A DNA stretch of 23,145 nucleotides from Spartobacteria bacterium (lineage in GTDB: Bacteria > Verrucomicrobiota > Verrucomicrobiia > Chthoniobacterales > UBA6821): assembly GCA_947466005.1 (NCBI GenBank), contig CANIBV010000013.1:1-23145 (forward strand), read 5' to 3'. This document shows positions 1 through 7,001 of the stretch, in pieces. Positions within the stretch are counted from its first letter, which is position 1. Each line of letters begins with the position of its first letter. Both the position numbers and the translations under genes were made by a program. The notes beneath the pieces were generated by a model, which was not told where the DNA came from, did not search any database, and saw only the letters and a program-made list of their open reading frames with translations.

Positions 1-81
1 CATCCGAGGTTTAGGAATACCTGGTCTGTGATAGATCCGCAGGCGGGTCAATTAGAGCCCCTTAATCATTCATCACTGATT
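1..81. other. non-coding edge downstream of dinB
   Basis: These bases lie beyond the dinB stop codon at the left edge of the window. I see no convincing gene, and no hairpin followed by a T run that would make a clear terminator. Confidence 0.4.
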
Positions 82-1140
82 TCACTCAAAAAGCTCCTGT
101 TGCAGTTTTTCCTCCAACTCGCTGTTCTCTTCCTCAAACCTCACACCTATTCCCAACAACCGGATGGGGAGATCTTTTCTCCCAAAGGCCTCGGTGAGCA
201 GGGTCTGGTAGATCTCGACCGAGGGCTCGTTGCATAGGCGCTCCCTGGTGGTCCGGGTAAAGTCGGCAAACTTCACTTTCACGAAGGCTTTGCGTATTTT
301 TCTCTCCGGGGCTTTTTGGTTCAACTCCTCGAGTAGTTCCGCGGAGAGGTCGGTGATGGCGCCTTGGCACTGCTCTAGGGAAACAAGGTTGTCGCTGAAG
401 GTGGTCTCATTGCTCAGGGATTTGCTAATGCGATGGGGCTGAACCTCCCGGTCATCCTCTCCCCGGCAGAGGTGATAAAGCTCCTCTCCCCATTTTCCAA
501 ACTGCAGAACTATTTCCGGTAAGGTCATTTTCTGGAGATCAGCACAGGTCAGGATGCCGCGCTCTGCAAAACGCTCGGCACTCTTGGGGCCGATGCCCCA
601 GATCTTACGGACTGGGAGTGAGGCCATGAATTTCTGAACCTGCTCCGGCAGGATCGCGAACTGGCCGTTGGGCTTGCGCCAGTCGCTGGCTATCTTGGCT
701 AGCATCTTGTTAGGGGCGATGCCGGCCGAGGCGGTCAGACACGTTTCCTCCAGGATCCGGGCGCGGATTTCCTTGGCAATGTCCCAGGCATAGCGTCCCT
801 GCTCCGATAAGGCGCTCACATCGAGATAGGCCTCGTCCAGAGAGAGAGGCTCCATCAGGAGTGTGTAGTCGCGGAAGATCTTCCGGATCTGCTGGGAGGC
901 GGCGCGGTAGAGCTCAAACCGAAGGGGCAGAAAGACCAGCTGAGGGCAGCGTTCTCGCGCCATGAATCCCGGCATGGCCGAGCGGATCCCGAACTTACGT
1001 GCCTCATAGTTACAGGTCGTGACCACCCCCCGGTGGCTACCTCCACCAACAGCGATGGGATGTCCCGTGAGCTCCGGCCGCTCACGCGTCTCTACGGCAG
1101 CATAGAAACAATCCATGTCGATGTGGACGATTTTTCGCAT
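82..1140 (-). CDS. dinB: DNA polymerase IV (Y-family translesion polymerase)
   Basis: This 352-residue protein is a Y-family DNA polymerase that copies past damaged bases, with low fidelity and no proofreading domain. The N-terminus carries the first catalytic aspartate motif (IDMDCFYAAVE, D8 and D10). The second catalytic motif, SLDEAYLD, is at 100-107 (D102, E103). YEARKFGIRSAMP at about 45-57 is the conserved finger/palm segment. The region near 180-190 (IWGIGPKSAERF) is the helix-hairpin-helix of the thumb, and the remainder is the little-finger domain. The last residues, QQELF at 347-351, fit the QxxLF form of the sliding-clamp-binding motif. The start is the ATG giving MRKIVHIDMD, which matches the family N-terminus. 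The length is normal (E. coli Pol IV is 351 residues). The gene is monocistronic here. I saw no clear LexA box upstream, so SOS control is not shown. Confidence 0.96.
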   Translation of the reverse strand: MRKIVHIDMDCFYAAVETRERPELTGHPIAVGGGSHRGVVTTCNYEARKFGIRSAMPGFMARERCPQLVFLPLRFELYRAASQQIRKIFRDYTLLMEPLSLDEAYLDVSALSEQGRYAWDIAKEIRARILEETCLTASAGIAPNKMLAKIASDWRKPNGQFAILPEQVQKFMASLPVRKIWGIGPKSAERFAERGILTCADLQKMTLPEIVLQFGKWGEELYHLCRGEDDREVQPHRISKSLSNETTFSDNLVSLEQCQGAITDLSAELLEELNQKAPERKIRKAFVKVKFADFTRTTRERLCNEPSVEIYQTLLTEAFGRKDLPIRLLGIGVRFEEENSELEEKLQQELFE

Positions 1141-1294
1141 GATGATTAGATTGCCCTGTATCCGTTCTGAGCCGAGGCTAACAACATTGATTTTACTAGG
1201 AAGAGAAGAGCTGCATTATTCTTTTAAAAAAAGTCAATAGTTTAAATGTTACAATTATGTAACAAATTGCTTTCCTTGTAGTGTCCTTGATTTC
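1141..1294. promoter_or_regulatory. AT-rich upstream region with an inverted repeat
   Basis: This is the AT-rich spacer upstream of dinB. It contains the inverted repeat TGTTAC-aattat-GTAACA at 1247-1264 (6-bp arms, 6-nt spacer), the usual size for a dimeric regulator site. A TTGACT hexamer reads on the minus strand just dinB-proximal of the repeat, but I could not place a good -10 at standard spacing. It is likely a promoter/operator region, for dinB or for the small plus-strand ORF at 1295. Which regulator would bind is unknown. Confidence 0.3.
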
Positions 1295-1495
1295 ATGATC
1301 CGAGTCATGGAAGCAAACCAGTGTCCATTCCGTTACGAAAAGTTGGCACCGCCTCAACTGGTAACAGGTTATGAGCCTATTCCGGAAAACTTCCCGACTA
1401 GGATGGCCTTGGTCAAGGTTATCTGTATCGGCGTCGGGATCACGGTTTCCCAGTATGCATTCATGGTGCTGCTTATAGCCAAACCCTGGCACTGA
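1295..1495 (+). CDS. possible small single-pass membrane protein
   Basis: This is a 66-residue ORF I do not recognise. Residues 1-34 are polar. Residues about 33-62 form one hydrophobic segment (MALVKVICIGVGITVSQYAFMVLLIA) long enough to cross the membrane, followed by KPWH at the end. An internal ATG at 1307 is an equally good start. There is no Shine-Dalgarno sequence. It lies just downstream of the AT-rich inverted-repeat region at 1141-1294. The opposite strand is also open here (a proline-rich reading frame starts at 1584), so this may be chance or a decayed gene. I list it only because the layout of polar head plus one membrane segment is typical of real small proteins. Confidence 0.3.
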   Translation: MIRVMEANQCPFRYEKLAPPQLVTGYEPIPENFPTRMALVKVICIGVGITVSQYAFMVLLIAKPWH

Positions 1496-1582
1496 CGGGA
1501 ACAATCCAAGTAAATCACCGGGTGTTCCTGCGGGGGCGGATAATTGAAGTTGCCGGGCTGGCCCCCCGGACCATTCTGAGGC

Positions 1583-2000
1583 ATGATGGGCGTGATGATT
1601 CTTTCCCCCTATGAGTGGATGATCCCTGCACTGAAGGACTCGGTGAACGTGATCCGCGAGTCTGACCGCAAGAGCAGTATCATTCCCCTCTTTGCGGATC
1701 CGGATGCCGTCCAGCGACTGGTTTCTGACTGATACGCTACTAGTGGGTGCCCAACCGGTGACTGGTCATGTGGGTATCACCGGCAAGCTCTGCGACTGGG
1801 AGATGGCCCGGGATCTGGTGAATCAAAGTCATATACCGGTGATTCCCGCCGGGGGCCTCTCTCCGGAGAATGTTGCCGAAGGGCTGAGGTTCACACAACC
1901 TGACGGTGCCGACACCTGCACGGCCACCAACCTGCTCGACGAGTCTGGGAAGCCGATAGGATTCCGTAAGGATCTGGAGAAGGTGAGGAGGTTTGTCTAA
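1583..2000 (+). pseudogene. frameshifted, 5'-truncated phosphoribosylanthranilate isomerase-like gene
   Basis: The coding signal is split over two frames. Frame one runs from ATG 1583 to TGA 1730-1732 and ends in PLFADPDAVQRLVSD. The sense then continues in another frame from about 1729 (TDTLLVGAQPVTGHVGITGK) to the TAA at 1998-2000. The second part has the features of the C-terminal half of a TrpF-like TIM barrel: a GITGKLCDWEMA loop, PVIPAGGLSPENVAEGL (phosphate-binding strand and loop) and a final GFRKDLEKVRRFV helix. A normal member is 200-240 residues; here only about 135 codons remain, with an in-frame stop (TGA) before the first start, so the 5' part is missing. The family call rests on the AGGLSPENVAE block and the C-terminal helix. 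It could be a TrpF paralogue of unknown substrate rather than the tryptophan enzyme. Confidence 0.6.
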
Positions 2001-2034
2001 TTCTGCCGAATGCTCTAAGAAATCCAAAACTGCC

Positions 2035-2580
2035 CTACTTTCCGCCACTGCGGCGATTAGGCCGTGGACGCTTAGCTGGAGCCGCAGGTGAGTCACCCTT
2101 GGACTTGGCTGAACTAGCCGGTTCCTCAGACTGCTCGTGACGATTATCGATTTCTGAATCCCCCCGATCTTCACTATAGGAAGGGGACGGAACCTGTCTC
2201 TCATGCTCCTCGAAATCGTTGTGAGAGTGATCCTGCGCGCGATTTGGCTGATGGTTCTCCTGCTGGCGTCCCCGCTGTTGGCGATCGTCGCGTCGTCCAC
2301 TCCCACCCCCACCTTGCTGATTCTGCTGACGCTGTCCCTGCTGCTGGGGCTGAGGGTTGCGTTCCTGCTGGGCACGCTTTTGCAGGGCTGAAGTGAGCTC
2401 CTTCAGTGAAGCGACAAGATGGACGCCAAGGTCACCCTCGGGTTCGTGGGCCTTTGCGATCGACTCGGCCACTCCCTCGACGGCGCCCGTGAGGCTCTCG
2501 AGGGTCGATTGGATGGATTTGAGACTTAGAGCAATGCTCTTGAGGAATTCTGTATTGGGGTCTGTTTCTGGAGCGCTCAT
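2035..2580 (-). CDS. Q/R/G-rich hypothetical protein
   Basis: This is a 181-residue protein I cannot assign to a family. Residues 1-72 look helical, with heptad-like spacing of hydrophobics (FLKSIALSLKSIQSTLESL). From about 74 onward the protein is low-complexity and probably disordered: a QQ/QR-rich stretch, a GGGGSGRR block, then acidic and proline/serine-rich sequence ending in a basic tail (KRPRPNRRSGGK). The ATG at 2580 shares one base with the TGA of the upstream DUF1365 gene (TGATG), so the two are probably translationally coupled; a TTG codon directly before is also in frame. The context suggests membership of the lipid-related unit to the right. The Q/R/G composition would also suit nucleic-acid binding or condensation, but nothing here proves it. 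Confidence 0.7.
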   Translation of the reverse strand: MSAPETDPNTEFLKSIALSLKSIQSTLESLTGAVEGVAESIAKAHEPEGDLGVHLVASLKELTSALQKRAQQERNPQPQQQGQRQQNQQGGGGSGRRDDRQQRGRQQENHQPNRAQDHSHNDFEEHERQVPSPSYSEDRGDSEIDNRHEQSEEPASSAKSKGDSPAAPAKRPRPNRRSGGK

Positions 2581-3437
2581 CAATTTGAGTGGTGATCTGT
2601 GGAATCTGTATCCAGGCCAGAGTGGGCGCAGGAAGAGGGATGGTTGGCGAGAGATTTATGGGGCCTGTGGACTCCGCGTTGCAGTTCGGGAAGGGCTTCT
2701 TTGCGGCGTGCCGTGAGGCCTTTCATCCAGAGAAGAAGAGCCTGCCAGTGAATGCCAAAAATGACCTGCAGTGTCAGGAACGGGTATTTGAGCGAAAAGA
2801 GCAGGAGATTCTGATCGGTGAGGGGGACTCTGACCCCCGTGAGAACACTGATCAGCTCGCGCTCTTCGCCATGGTAGTCATCGATGAGGACCTGAAGGTG
2901 CTGGCCTGGGAGTTGAAAACGGAACTCAAACTCTAGATCGAGGTCTGAAAAGGGGGAGACATAGAAGTGCTTCACCACGCGACTCAAGAAGGTCCCGTCT
3001 GCCTGGAGAGGTACCAGATACGGTTTCCATTCCCCGAAGGTATTCCCAACCTCGACCACCGAGGTAAGAGGGGCACCTGCTGTGTCGAAGCAGTAGTAGA
3101 TCGAGACGGGATTGAAAATATAACCGGCGATCCTGGGCAGTGTAAGGAGTTGGATCTTTCCGACGGGTGTCGTGATCTCCTGCGCTGCGAGATAACAGAT
3201 GATGTTTTCCCTCGCTGATGCTGCATCAACTGCGTGACTGATGTGATCGCTCTCCCGGAAGCTGTAGAGGCCGGGCCGGTTGACCTTCAGCAGGAAGAGG
3301 GAGCGGTCAATAGTCTCCAACTCGTCGAGGTCGATCAGCAGGTAGAAGACCCTATAAAGGAATTCATGCTCTTTCGGTGCCAGTCGCCGGTGAAAAACCG
3401 TGCACTCGTAAAGGCATGAGCTAAGAGGGGAAGGCAT
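2580..3437 (-). CDS. DUF1365 family protein
   Basis: This 285-residue protein belongs to DUF1365 (COG3496). The recognisable parts are the opening block CLYECTVFHRRLAPKEHEFLY with LIDLDEL (about 8-40), LLTLPRIAGYIFNPVSIYYCF (about 97-117) and the VVKHFYVSPF segment (about 153-162), all conserved in the family. The molecular function is not established. Family members are commonly encoded next to an FAD-dependent amine-oxidase-like protein (COG2907) and cyclopropane-fatty-acid-synthase-like methyltransferases, so a role in modifying membrane fatty acids is inferred. The oxidoreductase partner is immediately upstream here, but no methyltransferase of that type is in the window. The last roughly 30 residues are H/S/D-rich and probably not part of the fold. 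The stop overlaps the next start by one base. Confidence 0.88.
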   Translation of the reverse strand: MPSPLSSCLYECTVFHRRLAPKEHEFLYRVFYLLIDLDELETIDRSLFLLKVNRPGLYSFRESDHISHAVDAASARENIICYLAAQEITTPVGKIQLLTLPRIAGYIFNPVSIYYCFDTAGAPLTSVVEVGNTFGEWKPYLVPLQADGTFLSRVVKHFYVSPFSDLDLEFEFRFQLPGQHLQVLIDDYHGEERELISVLTGVRVPLTDQNLLLFSLKYPFLTLQVIFGIHWQALLLWMKGLTARRKEALPELQRGVHRPHKSLANHPSSCAHSGLDTDSTDHHSN

Positions 3438-3581
3438 GGGGAAATCTTATATGGAACTCAGGAATCTTGGGCTGATTCTCGAAGAAATCGTGGAGCGATG
3501 ATCTAGGCGCTACTCGGGGGAAGCACTTTCAAGAATAGAAGACTTGGAACGACCTCTTTTCTTGAGTTCATGAGTTCCAGA
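3438..3581. other. spacer inside the lipid gene group
   Basis: This 144-bp gap separates the FAD-oxidoreductase stop from the DUF1365 start, the widest gap in this otherwise tight unit. It holds an inverted repeat, TCAAGAA at 3529-3535 and TTCTTGA at 3559-3565, with a 23-nt loop. This could be an mRNA processing or attenuation structure. There is no clear internal promoter. Confidence 0.25.
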
Positions 3582-4919
3582 TTAATTCTTTTTGAAAAAT
3601 TGGATTACGGCCTTCGCCGCGTTGAATCCCGCCATGCAGGCATCCTCATGGAAACCGTAGCGGAAGTAGCTTCCGCAGAAGAAGAGACGTCCTGCGTGAT
3701 TGAGCTTCGGAAGTTTTCGCTGGGCTCGTATGGCCGCCAACGTGAAGACGGGATGCTTGTAGGTCGTCTGGTAAAGAATGCTTGAGGGCGCGATCCGGTC
3801 GTCGCTGTTTAAAGAGACGAAGTAATCCCGCTTCTGGGAGACGCCCTGCAGGGCATTCATCCAATAATGAGTCGAGGCGCGACGGTGATCGTACCGCTCC
3901 CCAGTGGCTTTCTGATGAGCGTCAGGACACTGCTCGACACGGAAATTCCAGGAGGCCCATGCCCGCCGGCACTTAGGCATCACCGAGGAATCTGTGTGGA
4001 GGGAGGCTTCGTTGTGTTGGTAGTGGAAGGCCGAGAGCAGTCGCTGTTGATCCTCCGTGGGATGAGTCAGGAGCCTCATGCTCTGATCGGCGTGAGAGGC
4101 CAGGATGACCGCATCGAAGCGCTCGCGGACTCCCGATGCCGTAGTGACCCAGGCGCCATCTTCCTTTTCTTCCACGGAAATGACGGGATCTCCGAGGCGA
4201 GGCTGGCCCAAAGTCTTCAGCATCTTTTCCACATAAGTGCGGGCGCCACCATCCACCGTGAACCAGGGATGGTGGGTGGTGATTCCGAGGAATCCGTGGT
4301 TATGAAAGAAGTGCAGCAGCGTCGAGGCCGGGAAGTCGAGAATACGGCCAGGTTCTGTGGACCAGACGGCGGAACTCATCGGAACCAGATAGAGATCGAG
4401 GAAATCGTTGCCGAAACCGTGTCTTTTGCAGAATTTGGCCAGATCCTCGCTATCGAAATCCGCTTTCTCTTTCGAGGAGTTATTCTCGGCCTCATCGCGC
4501 AGCCACTTTCTACCGACACGGAAGAAGCGCATGATCTCGGCGATCAGCATGAGGAAGCGGAAGTTGCCGAGATTCCGACGCTGGGCGAAGAGCTTGTTGA
4601 GCCCCATCCCGTTGTACTCGAGGCCGCTTGCAACATGCTGTACGCTCAAGGACATCTCGCTCGGCTTGATAGCGATGCCGAGTTCAGAAAAGAGACGGCA
4701 GAGATGGGGATAGGTGACCTTGTTGAAGACGATGAATCCCGTGTCGATCGGGATCTCTAGCCCATCCTCCTCCACGGTCACGGTGTTCGTATGGCCTCCG
4801 GGTCGCTTCTCCGACTCGAAGAGAACTAGCTCCGCGATGTCGCGCAGTTCCCAAGCGCAGGAGAGGCCTGAAACCCCCGTGCCGATAATGGCAATGCGGG
4901 GGCGATCTTTATTTTCCAT
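3582..4919 (-). CDS. FAD-dependent amine-oxidase-like protein (COG2907 type)
   Basis: This 445-residue flavoprotein has an N-terminal Rossmann dinucleotide-binding motif (IAIIGTGVSGLSCAWEL, about 8-24) followed by an acidic residue at the end of the next strand (LFESEKRPGGHTNTV). The latter is the GG motif of the amine oxidase/phytoene desaturase superfamily. The C-terminus has a second FAD contact block (GRLFFCGSYFRYGFHEDACMAGFNAAKAV). The fold and FAD use are clear; the substrate is not known. Neighbouring desaturase and DUF1365 genes suggest oxidation of an unsaturated or methylated acyl chain in the membrane. I choose the ATG at 4919 (MENKDRPRIAIIG), which overlaps the desaturase stop by 11 bp; a start at 4961 would add 14 residues that do not look like the family. 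The overlap implies co-translation with the desaturase. Confidence 0.9.
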   Translation of the reverse strand: MENKDRPRIAIIGTGVSGLSCAWELRDIAELVLFESEKRPGGHTNTVTVEEDGLEIPIDTGFIVFNKVTYPHLCRLFSELGIAIKPSEMSLSVQHVASGLEYNGMGLNKLFAQRRNLGNFRFLMLIAEIMRFFRVGRKWLRDEAENNSSKEKADFDSEDLAKFCKRHGFGNDFLDLYLVPMSSAVWSTEPGRILDFPASTLLHFFHNHGFLGITTHHPWFTVDGGARTYVEKMLKTLGQPRLGDPVISVEEKEDGAWVTTASGVRERFDAVILASHADQSMRLLTHPTEDQQRLLSAFHYQHNEASLHTDSSVMPKCRRAWASWNFRVEQCPDAHQKATGERYDHRRASTHYWMNALQGVSQKRDYFVSLNSDDRIAPSSILYQTTYKHPVFTLAAIRAQRKLPKLNHAGRLFFCGSYFRYGFHEDACMAGFNAAKAVIQFFKKN

Positions 4920-5850
4920 GAGCCAGCATGTTCTCCTGCTTGTAGACACTTTCCGGCACACGCTTGAGATTGCTGATCACGCCCAGCAAGGCTAGCAGGC
5001 GCAGGGCATAGTAGGTGGGGTCGATCTCCCACCAGTAGAATCCCTGCCGTGCCGAGGACTGGTAGCGGTGGTGGTTGTTATGCCAGCCCTCGCCAAGGGT
5101 GATGATGGCGAGCAAGAAACTATTGCGGCTATCGTCGCCGGTGTCATAGCGGGGTGTGCCCCAGACATGAGCCATGGAGTTAATGCAGCAGGTGCCGTGG
5201 AAGAGCAGGACGGTGCTGATGAAGCCACCCCAGACAAGCATCTGGGTGCCAGATGTATGGAGTTCCGGGGCCAATGACTGAAGGACAACTCCGAGACCGT
5301 AGGTAAGGAGGGCAACCAGCAGGGGGCCGATCAGATCGAAGCGATTCAGAAAAACTAGCTCAGGAAATTTCGCCAGATCGGGGATCAAGCTGTAGTCTGT
5401 GGGGAAGTTCTTACTGCTGGTCATCCAGCCTATGTGAGCCCAGAGAAAACCTTTTTGCTTAGGGGAATGGACATCGACTTCCTCGTCCGAGTGGGCGTGA
5501 TGATGGCGGTGGACCGCAGCCCACCAGAGAGCTCCGCGTTGGACGCAGAGCAGTCCGAGAAGAGCAAAGAGGAACTGAACGAGACGGGAGGCCTTGTACG
5601 ATTTATGGCAGAAGTAGCGGTGATAGATGCCAGTGACAAAAAACATCCGCACGACATAGAGCGACGCGCAGACGGCCAAGGCCACGGGGCTCCAGCCGAC
5701 CCAGAGGGCACCGAGACATCCGAGATGCAGGATGATGAAGGGGAGTGCCCTGCTCCATTCCATGTGCTCGGGCATGGCGCGCGTCGCCTCGATCCCCTTG
5801 GGAAAATAATCCGAGTCTATGAAGCGGATCAGTGGGCTCAGGGCGCGCAT
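4909..5850 (-). CDS. membrane fatty acid (acyl-CoA type) desaturase
   Basis: This 313-residue integral membrane di-iron enzyme should insert a cis double bond into a fatty acyl chain using O2 and an electron donor. All three histidine boxes are present: HRYFCH (77-82), HRHHH (114-118, HxxHH) and HNNHH (257-261, HxxHH). Hydrophobic segments at about 36-72, 92-105, 174-192 and 204-219 give the usual four-pass layout. The spacing and the WWAAVHRHHHAHSD and GEGWHNNHHRY contexts match the delta-9 acyl-CoA desaturase (stearoyl-CoA desaturase) family, though bacterial members can act on acyl-phospholipids. The gene starts 15 bp downstream of the parB stop and overlaps the FAD-oxidoreductase by 11 bp. 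It is the first lipid gene of the unit. Regiospecificity cannot be read from the sequence. Confidence 0.95.
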   Translation of the reverse strand: MRALSPLIRFIDSDYFPKGIEATRAMPEHMEWSRALPFIILHLGCLGALWVGWSPVALAVCASLYVVRMFFVTGIYHRYFCHKSYKASRLVQFLFALLGLLCVQRGALWWAAVHRHHHAHSDEEVDVHSPKQKGFLWAHIGWMTSSKNFPTDYSLIPDLAKFPELVFLNRFDLIGPLLVALLTYGLGVVLQSLAPELHTSGTQMLVWGGFISTVLLFHGTCCINSMAHVWGTPRYDTGDDSRNSFLLAIITLGEGWHNNHHRYQSSARQGFYWWEIDPTYYALRLLALLGVISNLKRVPESVYKQENMLAHGK

Positions 5851-5865
5851 GATGCTATCCCGTCA

Positions 5866-6801
5866 TCAGTCCAGCGAGATGCCAAATTCACCGATCAGGC
5901 GGTGAAGATCATCGGAGCCGAAGTACTCGATCTCAATACGCCCTCTCTTGTCGGCGTGGTGGAGGCTGACCCGGGTCGCGAAGCGGTGCTGGAGTTTGTT
6001 CTCCAGATGCTTCAGGGCAGGGGGGAGTTCGGCCAATGAGCGGCTAGTCTTTCCCCTGCCTTTTTTCACTTTGGTGCCGGCCAGATGTGACGCCACGAGT
6101 TGCTCGGCATCGCGTACGGAGGCATTCGTCCTGATCAGTTTTTCGGCCAGGAGGCGCTGCTCCTCGGGGTTCTTGAGACCGAGCAGGACTTTGGCATGAC
6201 CCACGGTCAGGCGCCCTTGGGTCAGGTGTGCCTGGACTTCAGGGTCGAGTTCCATAAGGCGCATCGCATTGGCAACAGCGGCCCGGCTTTTGCCGACGCG
6301 CTTGGCGATCTCTTCCTGAGTCAGGCGGAATTCCTTGGAAAGACGGCTGTAAGCGGCGGCTTCCTCGATGGGGTTCAGGTCGGCCCGCTGGAGGTTCTCG
6401 ATCAGCGCCAGCTCCAGGACTTCCTGATCGGAGGCTTTGCGGACAATGACAGGGGCCTCGCTCAGGCCGACTTCGAGGGATGCGCGCATACGGCGCTCAC
6501 CGGCGATGAGTTCGTATTTTCCACCCGCCAGTCGGACGATCAGGGGCTGGATGATACCCCGCTCTCGAATGGAATCCACCAGGTCACTGAGCTGGTCATC
6601 CCGGAACTCGGTACGGGGCTGAAGTGGGCTCGGCACGATCTGGTCGAGCCGGATCTGCTGGATGCGCTCACCCAGTTCCTCAGCGGGCACTGGAGCCGCG
6701 ACACGGGTGTTGATGAGGGCGCCGAGGCCTTTGCCCAAGCCCTTGCCAAGGCCTTTTCCAAGCCCGCCGCTCAATCCTTTTCCTGACTCTGACTTTGCCA
6801 T
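5866..6801 (-). CDS. parB: chromosome partition protein ParB
   Basis: This 311-residue ParB/Spo0J-family CTPase clamp loads at parS sites and works with the ParA ATPase to segregate the origin region. The N-terminal ParA-contacting peptide is unusually repetitive: GLGKGLGKGLGKGLGALI at about 13-30, where most ParBs have one GLGKGL. The CTP-binding/parS-loading motifs GERRMR (101-106) and ENLQR (135-139) are intact. A helix-turn-helix follows (LTQEEIAKRVGKSRAAVANAM, 160-180), and the C-terminal dimerisation domain ends in GRIEIEYFGSDDLHRLIGEFGI. No parA lies next to it, which is unusual; the gene upstream is divergent. I found no canonical parS palindrome in the window. Its stop is 15 bp from the desaturase start, so the lipid genes may be partly read from its promoter. 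Confidence 0.95.
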   Translation of the reverse strand: MAKSESGKGLSGGLGKGLGKGLGKGLGALINTRVAAPVPAEELGERIQQIRLDQIVPSPLQPRTEFRDDQLSDLVDSIRERGIIQPLIVRLAGGKYELIAGERRMRASLEVGLSEAPVIVRKASDQEVLELALIENLQRADLNPIEEAAAYSRLSKEFRLTQEEIAKRVGKSRAAVANAMRLMELDPEVQAHLTQGRLTVGHAKVLLGLKNPEEQRLLAEKLIRTNASVRDAEQLVASHLAGTKVKKGRGKTSRSLAELPPALKHLENKLQHRFATRVSLHHADKRGRIEIEYFGSDDLHRLIGEFGISLD

Positions 6802-7001
6802 TCAGGGATCGTAGAGTATGGAAAGAGGGGTCGGGAAGAAAAAGCTTCAGGAGAAAAATTGAAAGCTGAAACGCTGAGATTATGACATGCGATAGGGGCT
6901 GGCTTCTCTCCCGGCACATCCCAGTATCTCGAAGTCTTCTTTTACGCGGTTCCGCTCTTTCAGCTTTTCAGTGTTTCAGTGTTTTAGCATTTTAAGTTCC
7001 A
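6802..7001. promoter_or_regulatory. divergent promoter region with TTTCAG repeats
   Basis: This 200-bp spacer lies between parB (minus strand) and the lipoate-ligase-like gene (plus strand), so it must hold both promoters. It contains a perfect 10-bp inverted repeat, AAAGCTGAAA at 6862-6871 and TTTCAGCTTT at 6958-6967. Next to the right arm is a run of degenerate 7-9-bp units at 6958-6996: TTTCAGC, TTTTCAGTG, TTTCAGTG, TTTTAGCA and TTTTAAG. I could not assign -35/-10 boxes with confidence. No gene is visible. Confidence 0.35.

Noticed and set aside
1740..2375. 211-codon minus-strand ORF overlapping the TrpF-like remnant and the Q-rich gene
   Set aside because: It runs across the end of one gene and antisense to another. 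The Q-rich frame is better supported by its TGATG coupling, and the TrpF-like sense is on the plus strand.
3867..4760. 297-codon plus-strand ORF opposite the FAD-oxidoreductase
   Set aside because: It is antisense to a gene with clear FAD motifs and has no motif of its own.
4920..4961. 14-residue N-terminal extension of the FAD-oxidoreductase
   Set aside because: It would deepen the overlap with the desaturase gene, and the residues (MCRKVSTSRRTCWL) are not like the family; the ATG at 4919 places the Rossmann motif close to the N-terminus as usual.
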